A stretch of DNA of 64,000 bases from Cohnella sp. SGD-V74 (GTDB lineage: Bacteria; Bacillota; Bacilli; Paenibacillales; Paenibacillaceae): assembly GCF_003001675.1 (NCBI RefSeq), contig NZ_PVYW01000005.1:310001-374000 (forward strand). Direction: 5' to 3'. The translations under genes and the position numbers were made by a program. Below the pieces are notes generated by a model. It saw nothing but the letters and a program-made list of their open reading frames with translations, was not told where the DNA came from and ran no database searches. Below are positions 1-8,158 of the stretch, in pieces (positions within the stretch are counted from its first letter, which is position 1; the number at the start of each line of letters is the position of its first letter).

Positions 1-2
1 TT

Positions 3-425
3 CCGATCGCGATTCTCTGGTTCGGCATCGGCGAATGGTCGAAGACGTCGATTATCGCTTACGCGACCTTTTTCCCCGCCGTGCTGAACGTCTCGGCCGG
101 CATCAAGCAAGTGGATCCGGTGCATCTGAAAGTGGTCAGCTCGCTTGGAGCGGGCAAGTGGCGAACGTTCCGCCACGTGACGATTCATTCCGCGCTGCCT
201 CTGATCATTACCGGCATGAAAGCGGGCATCGGCATGGCGTTCGTCTCGCTCGTGGCGGCGGAAATCGTCGCGTCCAGCAACGGGCTCGGCTTTCTTATTC
301 AGGAGGGGCGGTCGCTGTTCAATACGGAGCAGGTCATCGCAGGCATGATCGCCATCGGAATGCTTGGGGCGGCATTAAACGGCCTGCTGGCCGCTCTTGA
401 AGCTTGGCTGGTTCGCTGGAAATAA
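3..425 (+). CDS. ABC importer permease (SsuC/TauC-like), 5' truncated
   Basis: This is the C-terminal part of an inner-membrane permease of the sulfonate/nitrate/taurine ABC family; the reading frame is open from base 3, so the gene starts before the window. The permease signature loop that contacts the ATPase is visible (SLGAGKWRTFRHVTIHSALP, about residues 39-58 of the fragment, EAA-type), followed by hydrophobic segments and a basic end. It lies 22 bases before a substrate-binding lipoprotein gene, as in ssu/tau-type operons. The substrate cannot be told from the sequence; sulfonate is favoured by the sulfur-related cupin two genes downstream. Confidence 0.85.
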   Translation, partial: PIAILWFGIGEWSKTSIIAYATFFPAVLNVSAGIKQVDPVHLKVVSSLGAGKWRTFRHVTIHSALPLIITGMKAGIGMAFVSLVAAEIVASSNGLGFLIQEGRSLFNTEQVIAGMIAIGMLGAALNGLLAALEAWLVRWK

Positions 426-447
426 CTCAACTCGGGAGGAATACTCT

Positions 448-1602
448 ATGAACTCATTCGAACAATCGCTCAAACCATCGTTCAAATTCGCGGCAAGCGC
501 ATTTCTGATCCTGCTTCTCGTATTTATCGCCGCATGCGGCAGCAGCTCGGGCAGCAATTCGAGCCCGGCCAAGGAGAGCGCCGGCAGCTCAGCTCCGGTC
601 AGCCCGCAAGCAAGCGCCAGCAGCCCGGAAGCGTCCGCAAGTCCGGCTGCCGCCGCTCCCGATACGACTCCCGAGACGAAGGAGCTGTCGATCGGTTCGG
701 GCCGCGACCCGCAGCTGTCGCCGCTTATCGTCATCGCGCAGGAGGAAGGCTACTTCGCGGCCGAAGGGCTTACCGTCAAGCTGGAGCTGTTCGCGTCGGG
801 AACGGACGTTACCGCCGCGCTCGCGAGCAAGAGCATCCAGTTCGGCGCCTCCGGGGACATTCCGTTCCTGATCGCCAGCGGCGCCGGAGCTCCGATCGAG
901 ACGGTGGCGCAGCAGGCCGATATTTCCGGCGTGCAGACGTTGATCGTCAACCCGGACAAGATCAAGAAGCCCGAAGATCTGAACGGCAAGAAGATCGCTT
1001 ACGTTCCCGGCACGGTGACGGAGGCGCTGTTCCTGAAAGTGGTGGAGCAGTACAAGCTCGATGCTCAATCGATCACTTCCGTGAAGTCCGGACCGGCCGA
1101 GCTGCTGCCTGCTTTCCAGAACGGCAACGTCGACGCGTTCATTATTTGGCAGCCGCTCGCGCTGAAGGGAGAAGGAGTCGGAGGAGTCAAGCTGCTGACT
1201 GCCAAACAATCGTTCGTGCCGGGACAGGAAGGACCGCAAAAGCTGATCGGCTCCTACGGCCTGCTCGGAGGACATCGCGATTTTCTCGATGCGAATCCGA
1301 ATACCGTCAAAGCCGTGCTGCGAGCGCTCGGCCAGTCGGCGGAATTCATTCGGGCGAATCCGGATCGGGCGGCCGCGCATGTCGGCAAGGCGATCGGGTT
1401 GGAGGAGGAGCTCGTGAAGCAGGTTTTGCCGCTTAACGTCTACGCATTGGACATTACGCCGGAATTGGCCGCGACGTTGGAGGAAATCTCGCAGTTTCTG
1501 CTGGACAACGGCAAGATCAAGGCGCTTCCGAATCTGCAAGAGTTCATCGACTCTTCGTATTTGCAGGAAGTCGACGGCGCGGCCGTCACTTGGACGCCTT
1601 AA
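448..1602 (+). CDS. ABC importer substrate-binding lipoprotein (SsuA/NrtA-like)
   Basis: A 384-residue extracytoplasmic binding protein of the NMT1/SsuA family for an aliphatic sulfonate-, taurine- or nitrate-type ABC importer. It has a type II signal peptide with lipobox FIAAC (Cys about residue 31), then a low-complexity Ser/Ala/Pro spacer, then the periplasmic-binding fold. I chose ATG 448 because GGGAGGA sits 7 bases upstream; an in-frame GTG/ATG further up (397) lies inside the permease gene and lacks a ribosome site. It follows the permease by 22 bases and precedes the cupin gene by 21, so the three are probably one operon. The ATPase gene must lie before the window. Confidence 0.87.
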   Translation: MNSFEQSLKPSFKFAASAFLILLLVFIAACGSSSGSNSSPAKESAGSSAPVSPQASASSPEASASPAAAAPDTTPETKELSIGSGRDPQLSPLIVIAQEEGYFAAEGLTVKLELFASGTDVTAALASKSIQFGASGDIPFLIASGAGAPIETVAQQADISGVQTLIVNPDKIKKPEDLNGKKIAYVPGTVTEALFLKVVEQYKLDAQSITSVKSGPAELLPAFQNGNVDAFIIWQPLALKGEGVGGVKLLTAKQSFVPGQEGPQKLIGSYGLLGGHRDFLDANPNTVKAVLRALGQSAEFIRANPDRAAAHVGKAIGLEEELVKQVLPLNVYALDITPELAATLEEISQFLLDNGKIKALPNLQEFIDSSYLQEVDGAAVTWTP

Positions 1603-1623
1603 GGCGAAACGGAGGGGAATCGA

Positions 1624-2157
1624 TTGGCGATCGTACTTGTAAGAGAAGCCGGAATCCGGCTGGAGGACGAACGGCAGGTTGCGGATTTTTGCCGGAGGCA
1701 GGACATCTACTACGAGCGTTGGGATGCGGACCGGTTGGCCGGTTGGGAGCGCGATCCCGGTCCTAAGCTGTCGGAGTCCGAACAAGCGCGGATTATATCC
1801 GCTTACGAAGAAGAGATCAAACGGCTGGCCGAGCGGCGCGCCTACTTGAACTGGGACGCGGTGCTCATGTCGGATGCCGCGCCGGAGCTGCTGGCGAAAT
1901 TCGGCACGCTGCACACGCACCATGAGGAAGAAGTTCGCGTTCTGGCGGATGGTGGATTCGCCTTCGTCATCCGCAACGTCAACGGGGACGGATACTTCGA
2001 GCTGCACGTCGAGGAAGGGGACGTGTTCGCGCTGCCGGCCAATCGGCCTCACGCCTTCAAGCTCGGGCCGCAGCGCAAAGCGGTCGTCGTCCGGCTGTTC
2101 TCCGGAGAGATCGGTTCGGTCATGCATCCGTTCGACGATCCTTCGTTCGAATTGTAA
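1624..2157 (+). CDS. acireductone dioxygenase-like cupin (ARD family)
   Basis: A 177-residue cupin of the acireductone dioxygenase family, which in methionine salvage oxidises the acireductone made from methylthioadenosine. The metal ligands expected for the family are all present: the HTHHEEE motif (His, His and Glu of HxHxxxE, about residues 97-103) and a later His in RPHAF. Start is TTG 1624, preceded by GGAGGGG; no ATG fits. It is the last gene of the ABC operon, which suggests recovery of sulfur from an imported compound rather than, or in addition to, classic salvage; no other mtn gene is seen. Whether its substrate is the standard acireductone is not known. Confidence 0.75.
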   Translation: MAIVLVREAGIRLEDERQVADFCRRQDIYYERWDADRLAGWERDPGPKLSESEQARIISAYEEEIKRLAERRAYLNWDAVLMSDAAPELLAKFGTLHTHHEEEVRVLADGGFAFVIRNVNGDGYFELHVEEGDVFALPANRPHAFKLGPQRKAVVVRLFSGEIGSVMHPFDDPSFEL

Positions 2158-2167
2158 GCAATGAGAG

Positions 2168-2203
2168 ACAGCCGTTCGGCGATCCGCCGCGACGGCTGTT
2201 TTC
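2168..2203 (+). terminator. rho-independent terminator after the ABC/ARD operon
   Basis: Arms ACAGCCGT (2168-2175) and ACGGCTGT (2192-2199) pair perfectly around a 16-base loop and are followed by TTTTC. It lies 10 bases after the cupin stop codon. Confidence 0.8.
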
Positions 2204-2265
2204 CCGTTCACTCGGCTTTTCTGCGCGTTATTTTGAATAGGCAGGCTTGCAGCGCCTTTTCCGCT

Positions 2266-2785
2266 CTTTTGTCGGTATCCCGTCCAATCAGGTTGGTCGT
2301 ACGCCTCCTGCGAGATCGGGCATGACCTATCTCCTCCATTTGTCGGTATCCCGACAGCTCAGAAATCTGGTTACAGCGTTTATCGATAAGCTATTCCGTT
2401 TAATCAGTTGATCATTCTCATGGCTGGATAGCGGCAAAAGGGGGCAAAAGCGGTAGGCGAGGTGCAGCGTGAACTGACCGGAAGGGATAGCGGCAAAAGG
2501 GGAGAAAAAGGCGGTAGAACAAGTATGGCGTGAACGGAATGAAGCCGACAGCGACAAGACGCAGAGAAAGAAAGGGGAGAGTTAGAACGAACTGATCGAC
2601 AGGGATATCGGTAAAAGGCGTGAAAGGGAGGTGCGATGCCGGGAATGACTGACGGAAGGGGATAGCGACAAAAGAAGCGGAAAGCGGAACGGGAAGAAGT
2701 GGACGGACTGACGGAAGGGGATAGCGACAAAAGAAGCGGAAAGCGGAACGGGAAGAAGCGGACGAACTGACGGAAGGGGATAACG
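2266..2785. repeat. degenerate repeat cluster built on GGGATAGCGACAAAAG
   Basis: The long gap between the cupin and merR genes holds no convincing gene. It carries a repeated 16-mer, GGGATA(G/C/T)CGRYAAAAG. Two copies are in minus orientation (2266-2281 and 2338-2352) and at least five in plus orientation (about 2426, 2484, 2602, 2659 and 2718). The last two copies are part of a near-perfect 59 bp tandem unit (2647-2705 and 2706-2764) with a third unit starting at 2765 and decaying. Several minus-strand open frames here are purely a product of the purine-rich repeat. Function unknown. Confidence 0.75.
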
Positions 2786-2798
2786 TGAAAGGGGATCG

Positions 2799-2851
2799 TC
2801 TCCGACAAAACGCATTCATCGTCCAGAGGACGCCGAAGACGTTTTTGCTTG
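2799..2851 (+). repeat. ~50 bp direct repeat, left copy flanking merR
   Basis: A segment beginning TCCGACAAAACGCATTCATC and ending in GACGTTTTTGCTTG is repeated about 965 bases later (3765-3817) with about four differences, so that the MerR gene sits exactly between the copies. The inner part GACGCC-GAA-GRCGT followed by T residues looks like a small terminator hairpin, more complete in the right copy. Confidence 0.75.
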
Positions 2852-2897
2852 GCGCGCCCGGTTCGGGCTTTGGCATTTGCTGCTAGAACTGATACGC

Positions 2898-2928
2898 TTG
2901 ACATTGCCGTAACGTAAAGGTGTACGAT
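2898..2928 (+). promoter_or_regulatory. merR promoter with 19 bp spacer (MerR-type)
   Basis: TTGACA (2898-2903) and TACGAT (2923-2928) are separated by 19 bases, the overlong spacing typical of promoters that MerR proteins activate by DNA distortion. The spacer contains CCGTAACGTAAAGG, similar to TipA/Mta-type operators. Autoregulation is inferred. Confidence 0.6.
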
Positions 2929-2950
2929 CAGTGTGCGAGGAGGGATCGAG

Positions 2951-3715
2951 ATGGAATATACGGTTCAGAAGCTCGGCCGGTTGGCCGGAATCAGCACGCG
3001 CACGCTCCGATACTACGACGAAATCGGACTTCTCAAGCCGGCGAGAATCAATTCGTCGGGGTATCGGATCTACGGGCAGCCGGAGGTGGATCGCCTGCAG
3101 CAAATTTTGTTCTATCGGGAGCTTGACGTCGGCCTCGAGGAGATCAAGGAGATCGTGGGCGCTCCCGAATTCGACGCCCGGAGCGCGCTGGCGAAGCACC
3201 GCGAGCAGCTTCTGGCCAAGCGGCAGCAGCTCGACGCGCTGATCGCCAACATCGATCTGACCTTAGCCCATCAAGAGGGGATGACGAACATGAGCGACCA
3301 ACAGAAATTCGAAGGCTTTAAACAGCAGCTCATCGACGATAACGAGGCCAAATACGGCGAGGAGATCCGCGCCAAATACGGCAACGAGCGAGTGAACAAA
3401 TCCAACGCGAAAATCAAAAACATGACGAAGGAACAGCACGAGGAGATCGAGCGCTTGTCGGAAGACATTCACGCGACACTCGCCCAGGCGTTCGCGACGG
3501 GAGATCCGGCGGGCGAATTGGCTCAGAAGGCTGCCGATCTGCATCGCCGCTGGCTTACTTTCTACTGGGACCAATATACGAAGGAAGCCCATGCGGGAGT
3601 AGCCCAAATGTACGTGGACGACGAACGGTTCAGAGCCTATTACGACAAGGATCAGCCGGGCATAGCGGAGTTTCTGCGGGACGCCGTACGAATCTATACG
3701 GGAATCGACGCCTAA
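2951..3715 (+). CDS. MerR family regulator with TipAS-type antibiotic-binding domain
   Basis: A 254-residue transcription factor. The N-terminal MerR winged helix is clear (YTVQKLGRLAGISTRTLRYYDEIGLLKP, about residues 2-29, described in parts: helix-turn-helix, then the RYYDEIGLL wing), followed by a dimerising coiled coil to about residue 110 and a C-terminal all-helical TipAS domain (residues about 125-254) of the kind that binds thiopeptides and other drugs in TipAL and Mta. Start ATG 2951 follows GGAGGG with good spacing. No target gene lies next to it, so it probably controls itself and distant efflux genes. The gene is monocistronic and ends in a strong terminator. Confidence 0.88.
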   Translation: MEYTVQKLGRLAGISTRTLRYYDEIGLLKPARINSSGYRIYGQPEVDRLQQILFYRELDVGLEEIKEIVGAPEFDARSALAKHREQLLAKRQQLDALIANIDLTLAHQEGMTNMSDQQKFEGFKQQLIDDNEAKYGEEIRAKYGNERVNKSNAKIKNMTKEQHEEIERLSEDIHATLAQAFATGDPAGELAQKAADLHRRWLTFYWDQYTKEAHAGVAQMYVDDERFRAYYDKDQPGIAEFLRDAVRIYTGIDA

Positions 3716-3727
3716 TCCGTCAGGGGG

Positions 3728-3753
3728 AGGCTGCCGCTGAGGCAGCCTCTTTT
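3728..3753 (+). terminator. terminator of merR
   Basis: AGGCTGCC (3728-3735), loop GCTGA, GGCAGCCT (3741-3748), then CTTTT; starts 12 bases after the merR stop. Confidence 0.85.
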
Positions 3754-3764
3754 CATCTGAATTG

Positions 3765-3817
3765 TCTCCGACAAAATGCCTTCATCGTCCAGAGGACGCC
3801 GAAGGCGTTTTTTGCTT
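3765..3817 (+). repeat. ~50 bp direct repeat, right copy flanking merR
   Basis: Second copy of the segment at 2799-2851. Its end ACGCC-GAA-GGCGT followed by seven T residues is a plausible extra terminator immediately before the next promoter. Confidence 0.75.
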
Positions 3818-3830
3818 GCGTAAAAAGGGG

Positions 3831-3890
3831 TTGACAGTCGTGTGTATTAAGGGCATAATACGCTTGTGGTGTATGAACTACTTAGTACAC
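3831..3890 (+). promoter_or_regulatory. sigma-A promoter and YtrA-type operators of the gntR-ABC operon
   Basis: TTGACA (3831-3836), 17 bp spacer, CATAAT (3854-3859). Two inverted repeats overlap it: GTATTA-6-TAATAC (3844-3849/3856-3861) across the -10 box, and GTGTA-12-TACAC (3869-3873/3886-3890) just downstream. The second closely resembles the GTGTA...TACAC type of site bound by YtrA-type GntR repressors, so autorepression is likely. Confidence 0.7.
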
Positions 3891-3918
3891 ACACTTATGG
3901 CGATTGCGAGGTAGCGGT

Positions 3919-4356
3919 ATGAGAACAGGCGGAGGCTGGGAAGAAGTCGAGTTCAACAGCCGGGAACCGGTCTATCTGCAGGTAGTTCGGCATTTCAAAG
4001 AGATGATCGTCGCCGGGAAGCTGGAGGCGGGTCAGGTGATCCCTTCGCGGAGAGAGCTGGGAACGCTGCTGAAAATCAACCCGAATACGGCGCAGAGATC
4101 TTATAAGGAGATGGAGGAACGGAAATTGATCGTAACGGAAGGAAATTCGCCAAGCCGAATCACCCAGGACGACGCCGTGCTGCGGGCGATTCGCGCGGAG
4201 CTGCTCGGGGAAGCTGTCGACGCCTTCGTCTCGGCGGTCAGGAAGGTCGACGTTCCGGTCGAAGAACTGCTTGATTTGGTGAAGAGCAAATACATAGAGG
4301 CGCTGTCCTCCAGCCCTGCCGACATCGCGGCGGAAGGGGGCGCGGAGCGGCCATGA
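3919..4356 (+). CDS. GntR family repressor, YtrA subfamily
   Basis: A 145-residue regulator with an N-terminal GntR winged helix-turn-helix (PVYLQVVRHFKEMIVAGKL then the recognition region INPNTAQRSYKEMEER, to about residue 70) and the short C-terminal helical tail of the YtrA subfamily rather than a large ligand domain. Start ATG 3919 has GCGAGG seven bases upstream. Its last four bases overlap the start of the ABC ATPase gene (ATGA), so the two are translationally coupled. In Bacillus, YtrA represses its ABC operon and is relieved by cell-wall antibiotics; the same role is inferred here. Confidence 0.88.
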   Translation: MRTGGGWEEVEFNSREPVYLQVVRHFKEMIVAGKLEAGQVIPSRRELGTLLKINPNTAQRSYKEMEERKLIVTEGNSPSRITQDDAVLRAIRAELLGEAVDAFVSAVRKVDVPVEELLDLVKSKYIEALSSSPADIAAEGGAERP

Positions 4357-5042
4357 TCGAGTTGAAAGGGGTTCGCAAGCGGTATCGCGGGCGTTACGTG
4401 CTGAACGGATTGTCTTTTACGGCGGAGAAAGGCAACATCACCTGCTTGATCGGCATGAACGGAGCGGGCAAGTCGACTGTCATGAAGGCGATCATGGGGC
4501 TCGTGCCCGTCAAGGAGGGGCAAATTCTCGTGGACGGCAAGCCGCGCGGGAGATGGATGTACGAGAAAATCAGCTTCGTTCCGGATCATCTGACGATGCC
4601 TCTGAGTATGAAGATGTCCGAGGGACTGACCTTTATGGCGGATTTCTACGCGAGCTGGAACGCGGAGCGGGCAGCCGAGCTGATGCGCTTCTTCCGGCTG
4701 GAGCCCGGCGAGAAGATCGGCAATCTGTCGAAGGGGACGGCCGCCAAATACAACCTGGTGCTCGGACTGGCTCCGAATTCCGACTACGTGCTGATGGACG
4801 AACCGTTTTCCGGAATTGACCTGTTCAGCCGGGAGATGATCGCGGACGTGTTTTCCAGCGAGCTGATCGAAGAGCGCGGCGTTCTGCTGACGACGCATGA
4901 GATCGGCGAGGTGGAGCATCTGATCGACAAAGCGGTCATTCTGCAGAACGGAAAAGCGGAGATGGAATTCGATTGCGAGACGATGCGCAGCGAAGAGGGC
5001 AAGTCGATCGTCGACGTGATGAGAGAGGTGTATTCGCGTTGA
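4353..5042 (+). CDS. ABC transporter ATP-binding protein (YtrB-like)
   Basis: A 229-residue nucleotide-binding domain. Walker A GMNGAGKST (about residues 33-41), signature LSKGTAAKYNLVLGLA (a variant of LSGGQ, as in YtrB-type proteins), Walker B YVLMDEP and H-loop TTHE are all present. It is coupled to gntR by a 4-base overlap and to the permease by a TTGA overlap. It should power the ABC-2 type permease encoded next; the substrate is unknown, with cell-wall stress defence the likely setting. Confidence 0.9.
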   Translation: MIELKGVRKRYRGRYVLNGLSFTAEKGNITCLIGMNGAGKSTVMKAIMGLVPVKEGQILVDGKPRGRWMYEKISFVPDHLTMPLSMKMSEGLTFMADFYASWNAERAAELMRFFRLEPGEKIGNLSKGTAAKYNLVLGLAPNSDYVLMDEPFSGIDLFSREMIADVFSSELIEERGVLLTTHEIGEVEHLIDKAVILQNGKAEMEFDCETMRSEEGKSIVDVMREVYSR

Positions 5043-5872
5043 GAAACTACCTGAAGCTTCTGCATATGGAAATCCATCGTTTCCGATATATCCTGTTCGT
5101 GTTGATGGGACTGACGGCGCTCGTGCAGATGTGTGCGATCGCATTCAACGCGATGGGAGAGATTAACGAAAGAAACGTCTATTTTGAGCAAACGGGCCGG
5201 GCTCCCGAGGAGTTTTTCGCTGCCATGTCGTACACCCGCGCGGTGCAGGAGACGCAATTCTGGTTTGCCGTCCCCGTCGGGCTCAGCATCGCGGTTCTCG
5301 TGATCTACGCGTTCCTGATCTGGTATCGCGATTGGTTCGGAAGAGGCACGTTCGCGTATCGGCTGCTCTCGCTTCCGTCCGAACGAAGGAACATTTATTT
5401 CGCCAAGCTGACCGCCATCTTAACGTTCGTGTTCGTCCTGGTCGGATTTCAACTGCTGCTTATGCCGATCGGAAGAGCGATCTTCGCGATGATTGCGCCG
5501 GCCGATCAACTGCAGCCATCCTATATCGCGGACGCGATTTTCGCCAACCAAGTATTCAAAATTTTGCTGCCGCGCTCATTCGCGGAATTCTTCGTCAACT
5601 ACGGCTTGGGAATCATCTCGCTGCTCGTCCTGTTCGCGTCGATTCTGCTGGAGCGAAGCTACCGCTGGCTCGGCATCGTGTACGGACTGGCGTATGCCGG
5701 CTTCTGCGCGCTGCTGATGGTTTACCCGCTGCTTGCGCTTGGCCTGAATTATTCCACGGGCTATTTCTATACCGAGGAAGCGTATGCGATTCAAATGGCG
5801 ATCGACGCGCTGATCGTCGTCGCGTCCGTCTGGCTGGGATTATATCTATTGAAGAAAAAAGTGTCGGTGTAA
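5039..5872 (+). CDS. ABC-2 type membrane permease
   Basis: A 277-residue protein with about six hydrophobic segments (for example YILFVLMGLTALVQMCAIAF and FAVPVGLSIAVLVIYAFLIW) and large loops, fitting the membrane subunit of a YtrA-controlled exporter. Start TTG 5039 overlaps the ATPase stop codon and follows GAGAGG; longer in-frame starts lie inside the ATPase gene. No family closer than ABC-2 permease is recognised. Confidence 0.78.
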   Translation: MRNYLKLLHMEIHRFRYILFVLMGLTALVQMCAIAFNAMGEINERNVYFEQTGRAPEEFFAAMSYTRAVQETQFWFAVPVGLSIAVLVIYAFLIWYRDWFGRGTFAYRLLSLPSERRNIYFAKLTAILTFVFVLVGFQLLLMPIGRAIFAMIAPADQLQPSYIADAIFANQVFKILLPRSFAEFFVNYGLGIISLLVLFASILLERSYRWLGIVYGLAYAGFCALLMVYPLLALGLNYSTGYFYTEEAYAIQMAIDALIVVASVWLGLYLLKKKVSV

Positions 5873-5890
5873 GGGAGGAGACGGCGAACG

Positions 5891-7210
5891 ATGAAACGTT
5901 ACCTTTTATCGATGGCGCTCGGCGTATTCGCGGTCTGCTCGATCGGAGCGTATTATGCGTCCGGCACGGAAGGGGATGCGCCGAGGTACAAGCTGACTAC
6001 GCTGCAAGGCGATGCCGGGGAAGCCGCCAAGATGCGGCTCAGCGGCTCCTATATCGGAGGCGTCGGATCGAAGGCGCTTGAGCTTACCGTCGATGGAACG
6101 AAATATCAATTGACGCAATCGTTTTACGAGAAGTATTTGAAGGACAACCGGTATTTGACGTCGCGTTACGAGGAAATGAAAGCATTGAAACGGGAGCATC
6201 GGGATTTTATGAGAGCGAGAAGCAATGTGGACAGCTTTTATAAGGATTCGGAGTGGCTCATCTATGCGGACATCTTCCTCTACGGCCCTAGCGGGAAATA
6301 CGATTGGCGGACGGAACTGAAGATGGACGTCTTGGAAGAGGCGACGGGGCGCGTCAACAAGATCAGAATTGCGCTGAACGTTGCGAAGCAGGTAAGCTGG
6401 CTCAGGGTGGGAGACGTTCAGCGCGTCGGTGACGAAGTGCACGTCCTGTCCCAGGTACGCTATAGAACGGGGCCAACTGCAGACGGTCCCTCCGCAGTGG
6501 AGTTCCGCGATTATATCGTCGATCTGCATACCGGCGAGCTGCTGCGCGAGGCGGTGCTCGTCTCCGAGGAGCTGGCTGTCTCCGACTCGGCGGGACCGGG
6601 AGGAGCTCTGGCGGCGCAGTCCGTGACAAGCGAGATTAGCCTTTCCGCTATTTCGAGCGAGGTACGCTCACAGCCCTCCGAGCACGTTGTGCTGGCAACG
6701 AGCAAGAGCGAGCAATTCGTAAACGAGGCCGGCAAGGAAGAGATGAAGCAAACGCGCCATTTCGCCGTTTTCTCTTACCGAACCGGCAAGCTGACGCCGC
6801 TGCCCGAGCCGTCGCCCGGCTTGAGCGCATATTCGAACATCCAGAGCGAGCTTAGCGGGGAGCTTTTCACCATTCTGTACTCCGATCGCGGAAGCCTGGC
6901 GATCGCCCGCTATAACGTCGCAACAGGGGCGCAGGAGCAGGGGGAACTGACCTTGACGGCCGAGCAGCTTGGAGGACAGTCGATCCACAGCGTGAGCTTG
7001 GCGCAAAATCGGGTGTACGTTCTGCTGACTACGGAGAGCTCTAACAAGACTCGCATTTCCGACGGAAGACAGCTTGTGGCCGTCGTGCTGGATGCCGGCA
7101 GCGGAGAGCTGCTGTACAAAGGAGAAGCCGCATACGACGGACCGGCCGAGAAAGCCGACGAGTTCCGCAAAAATCTGTGGCTGACCAACGTCAATGCCGA
7201 TCGCCTGTAA
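5891..7210 (+). CDS. secreted or membrane-anchored protein of unknown function
   Basis: A 439-residue protein I do not recognise. The N-terminus has a signal-anchor-like segment (LLSMALGVFAVCSIGAYYAS). The rest is soluble and rich in beta strands; the last 180 residues repeat a pattern of short strands ending in TGKL, TGAQ and SGEL turns that looks like a degenerate beta-propeller, as in PQQ/YVTN-type proteins. GGGAGGAG precedes the ATG. It follows the permease by 18 bases, so it is probably an extracytoplasmic partner of the YtrA-controlled exporter. Confidence 0.75.
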   Translation: MKRYLLSMALGVFAVCSIGAYYASGTEGDAPRYKLTTLQGDAGEAAKMRLSGSYIGGVGSKALELTVDGTKYQLTQSFYEKYLKDNRYLTSRYEEMKALKREHRDFMRARSNVDSFYKDSEWLIYADIFLYGPSGKYDWRTELKMDVLEEATGRVNKIRIALNVAKQVSWLRVGDVQRVGDEVHVLSQVRYRTGPTADGPSAVEFRDYIVDLHTGELLREAVLVSEELAVSDSAGPGGALAAQSVTSEISLSAISSEVRSQPSEHVVLATSKSEQFVNEAGKEEMKQTRHFAVFSYRTGKLTPLPEPSPGLSAYSNIQSELSGELFTILYSDRGSLAIARYNVATGAQEQGELTLTAEQLGGQSIHSVSLAQNRVYVLLTTESSNKTRISDGRQLVAVVLDAGSGELLYKGEAAYDGPAEKADEFRKNLWLTNVNADRL

Positions 7211-7469
7211 TCCGCACGAGGAGTTGCTTCGACAAGAGAGGATCGCGCTGCTCAGAAAGCTGGAGGAGCTCGGCTATTCGATCGCCTATTACGTACTGCG
7301 CTGCGAGGAGCTGGCCGTGGAAGCGACGCGGGCCGCGCTGCTCGCGGCGGGAGGGGACGGCGAGCTGCACGGATTGCCGGCCGAGGCGCAGAGAGAGAAA
7401 TTCGCCCGGCTGGCCATGAACTCGGCGATCGCGGTTAGACGCGACAGATTGCTGCGGCATGCGGAATAA
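7194..7469 (+). CDS. small helical protein of unknown function
   Basis: A 91-residue, charge-rich, apparently all-helical protein with no motif I recognise. It begins at ATG 7194, overlapping the end of the preceding gene by 17 bases, and runs to the terminator at 7476. Operon position suggests co-expression with the ABC genes. No strong ribosome site is seen; translation would depend on coupling. Confidence 0.55.
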   Translation: MPIACNPHEELLRQERIALLRKLEELGYSIAYYVLRCEELAVEATRAALLAAGGDGELHGLPAEAQREKFARLAMNSAIAVRRDRLLRHAE

Positions 7470-7475
7470 ACGACA

Positions 7476-7513
7476 AACGCTCTTCCTCGGAGATACGGGG
7501 AAGAGCGTTGTTT
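7476..7513. terminator. bidirectional terminator between convergent operons
   Basis: AACGCTCTTCC (7476-7486) pairs with GGAAGAGCGTT (7499-7509), with T residues on the plus side and A residues on the left, so it can end both the plus ABC operon and the minus sufR-like gene. Confidence 0.8.
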
Positions 7514-8141
7514 ACGTACGGCGAATATGGTAGACGCACTTGCGATCGCCGGACGCGAGGCAGTCCGAACGCGTCACTTCCGCGCCCAGCAGCGTCTCGA
7601 ACAGCTTCAACTCGCAGGCGCAAGCCTGATTGTACTTGTTGGCGACCTGCGAGATCGGACAATTGTACTCGGTCAGCACGTAGTCGTCGTCGGAATCCTT
7701 CTCCCAGGACGCCATGTAGCCGTTCTCGTTCTGAATGTCCGACAATGCGGCGACTTTCGCTTCAAGCTCTTTGCCGGCCATTTTCGCCTCGTACCTTTTC
7801 AGCAGAGTCGCCTTGCGGCGCTCGAAGAGAAGATTGACCATCGATTCGCCGGCTTCGTCCTCCAATTCGGTGAGCAGGTCGAGGGCGACGGCATGATATT
7901 TCTTCGGAAAATAGTCGTCCGCCCGGGCGGTCAGACGGTAGACGGCCGCAGGCCGGCCCATCGGCAGCCTGACGGTCGTCGATTCGATCAGATCGTCCCG
8001 CTCGAGATTGGAAATATGCCGCCTTACGGCCATGCCGGTAATGCCCAGCTGATCGGTCAGCTCCTTGGCGGTCAGCTCCCCCGAAGTTTTCAGCATTTGC
8101 ATAATTCTGTTGCGCGTGGACAGATCCGAATCTTCCTTCAA
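7512..8141 (-). CDS. SufR/DeoR-like transcriptional regulator with iron-sulfur-type cysteines
   Basis: A 209-residue regulator. The N-terminal winged helix (TRNRIMQMLKTSGELTAKEL, recognition helix ITGMAVRRHISNLE, wing MGRPAAVYRLT) is followed by a helical domain and a C-terminal Cys cluster (NCPIS, ACACEL, SDCLASGDRKC) matching the pattern of SufR-type Fe-S sensors, where cysteines bind a cluster. Start TTG 8141 follows GGGAGG; a longer frame to 8246 would overlap trhO and lacks a ribosome site. It follows trhO by 17 bases on the same strand and probably shares its transcript. The regulated genes are not shown by the sequence; trhO and itself are the simplest guess. Confidence 0.8.
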   Translation of the reverse strand: MKEDSDLSTRNRIMQMLKTSGELTAKELTDQLGITGMAVRRHISNLERDDLIESTTVRLPMGRPAAVYRLTARADDYFPKKYHAVALDLLTELEDEAGESMVNLLFERRKATLLKRYEAKMAGKELEAKVAALSDIQNENGYMASWEKDSDDDYVLTEYNCPISQVANKYNQACACELKLFETLLGAEVTRSDCLASGDRKCVYHIRRT

Positions 8142-8158
8142 TACGTCACCTCCCGGGA

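Noticed and set aside
2404-2904. Minus-strand Ser/Phe/Arg-rich proteins of 150-166 residues
   Set aside because: They arise from the purine-rich repeat, overlap each other in two frames and lack ribosome sites.
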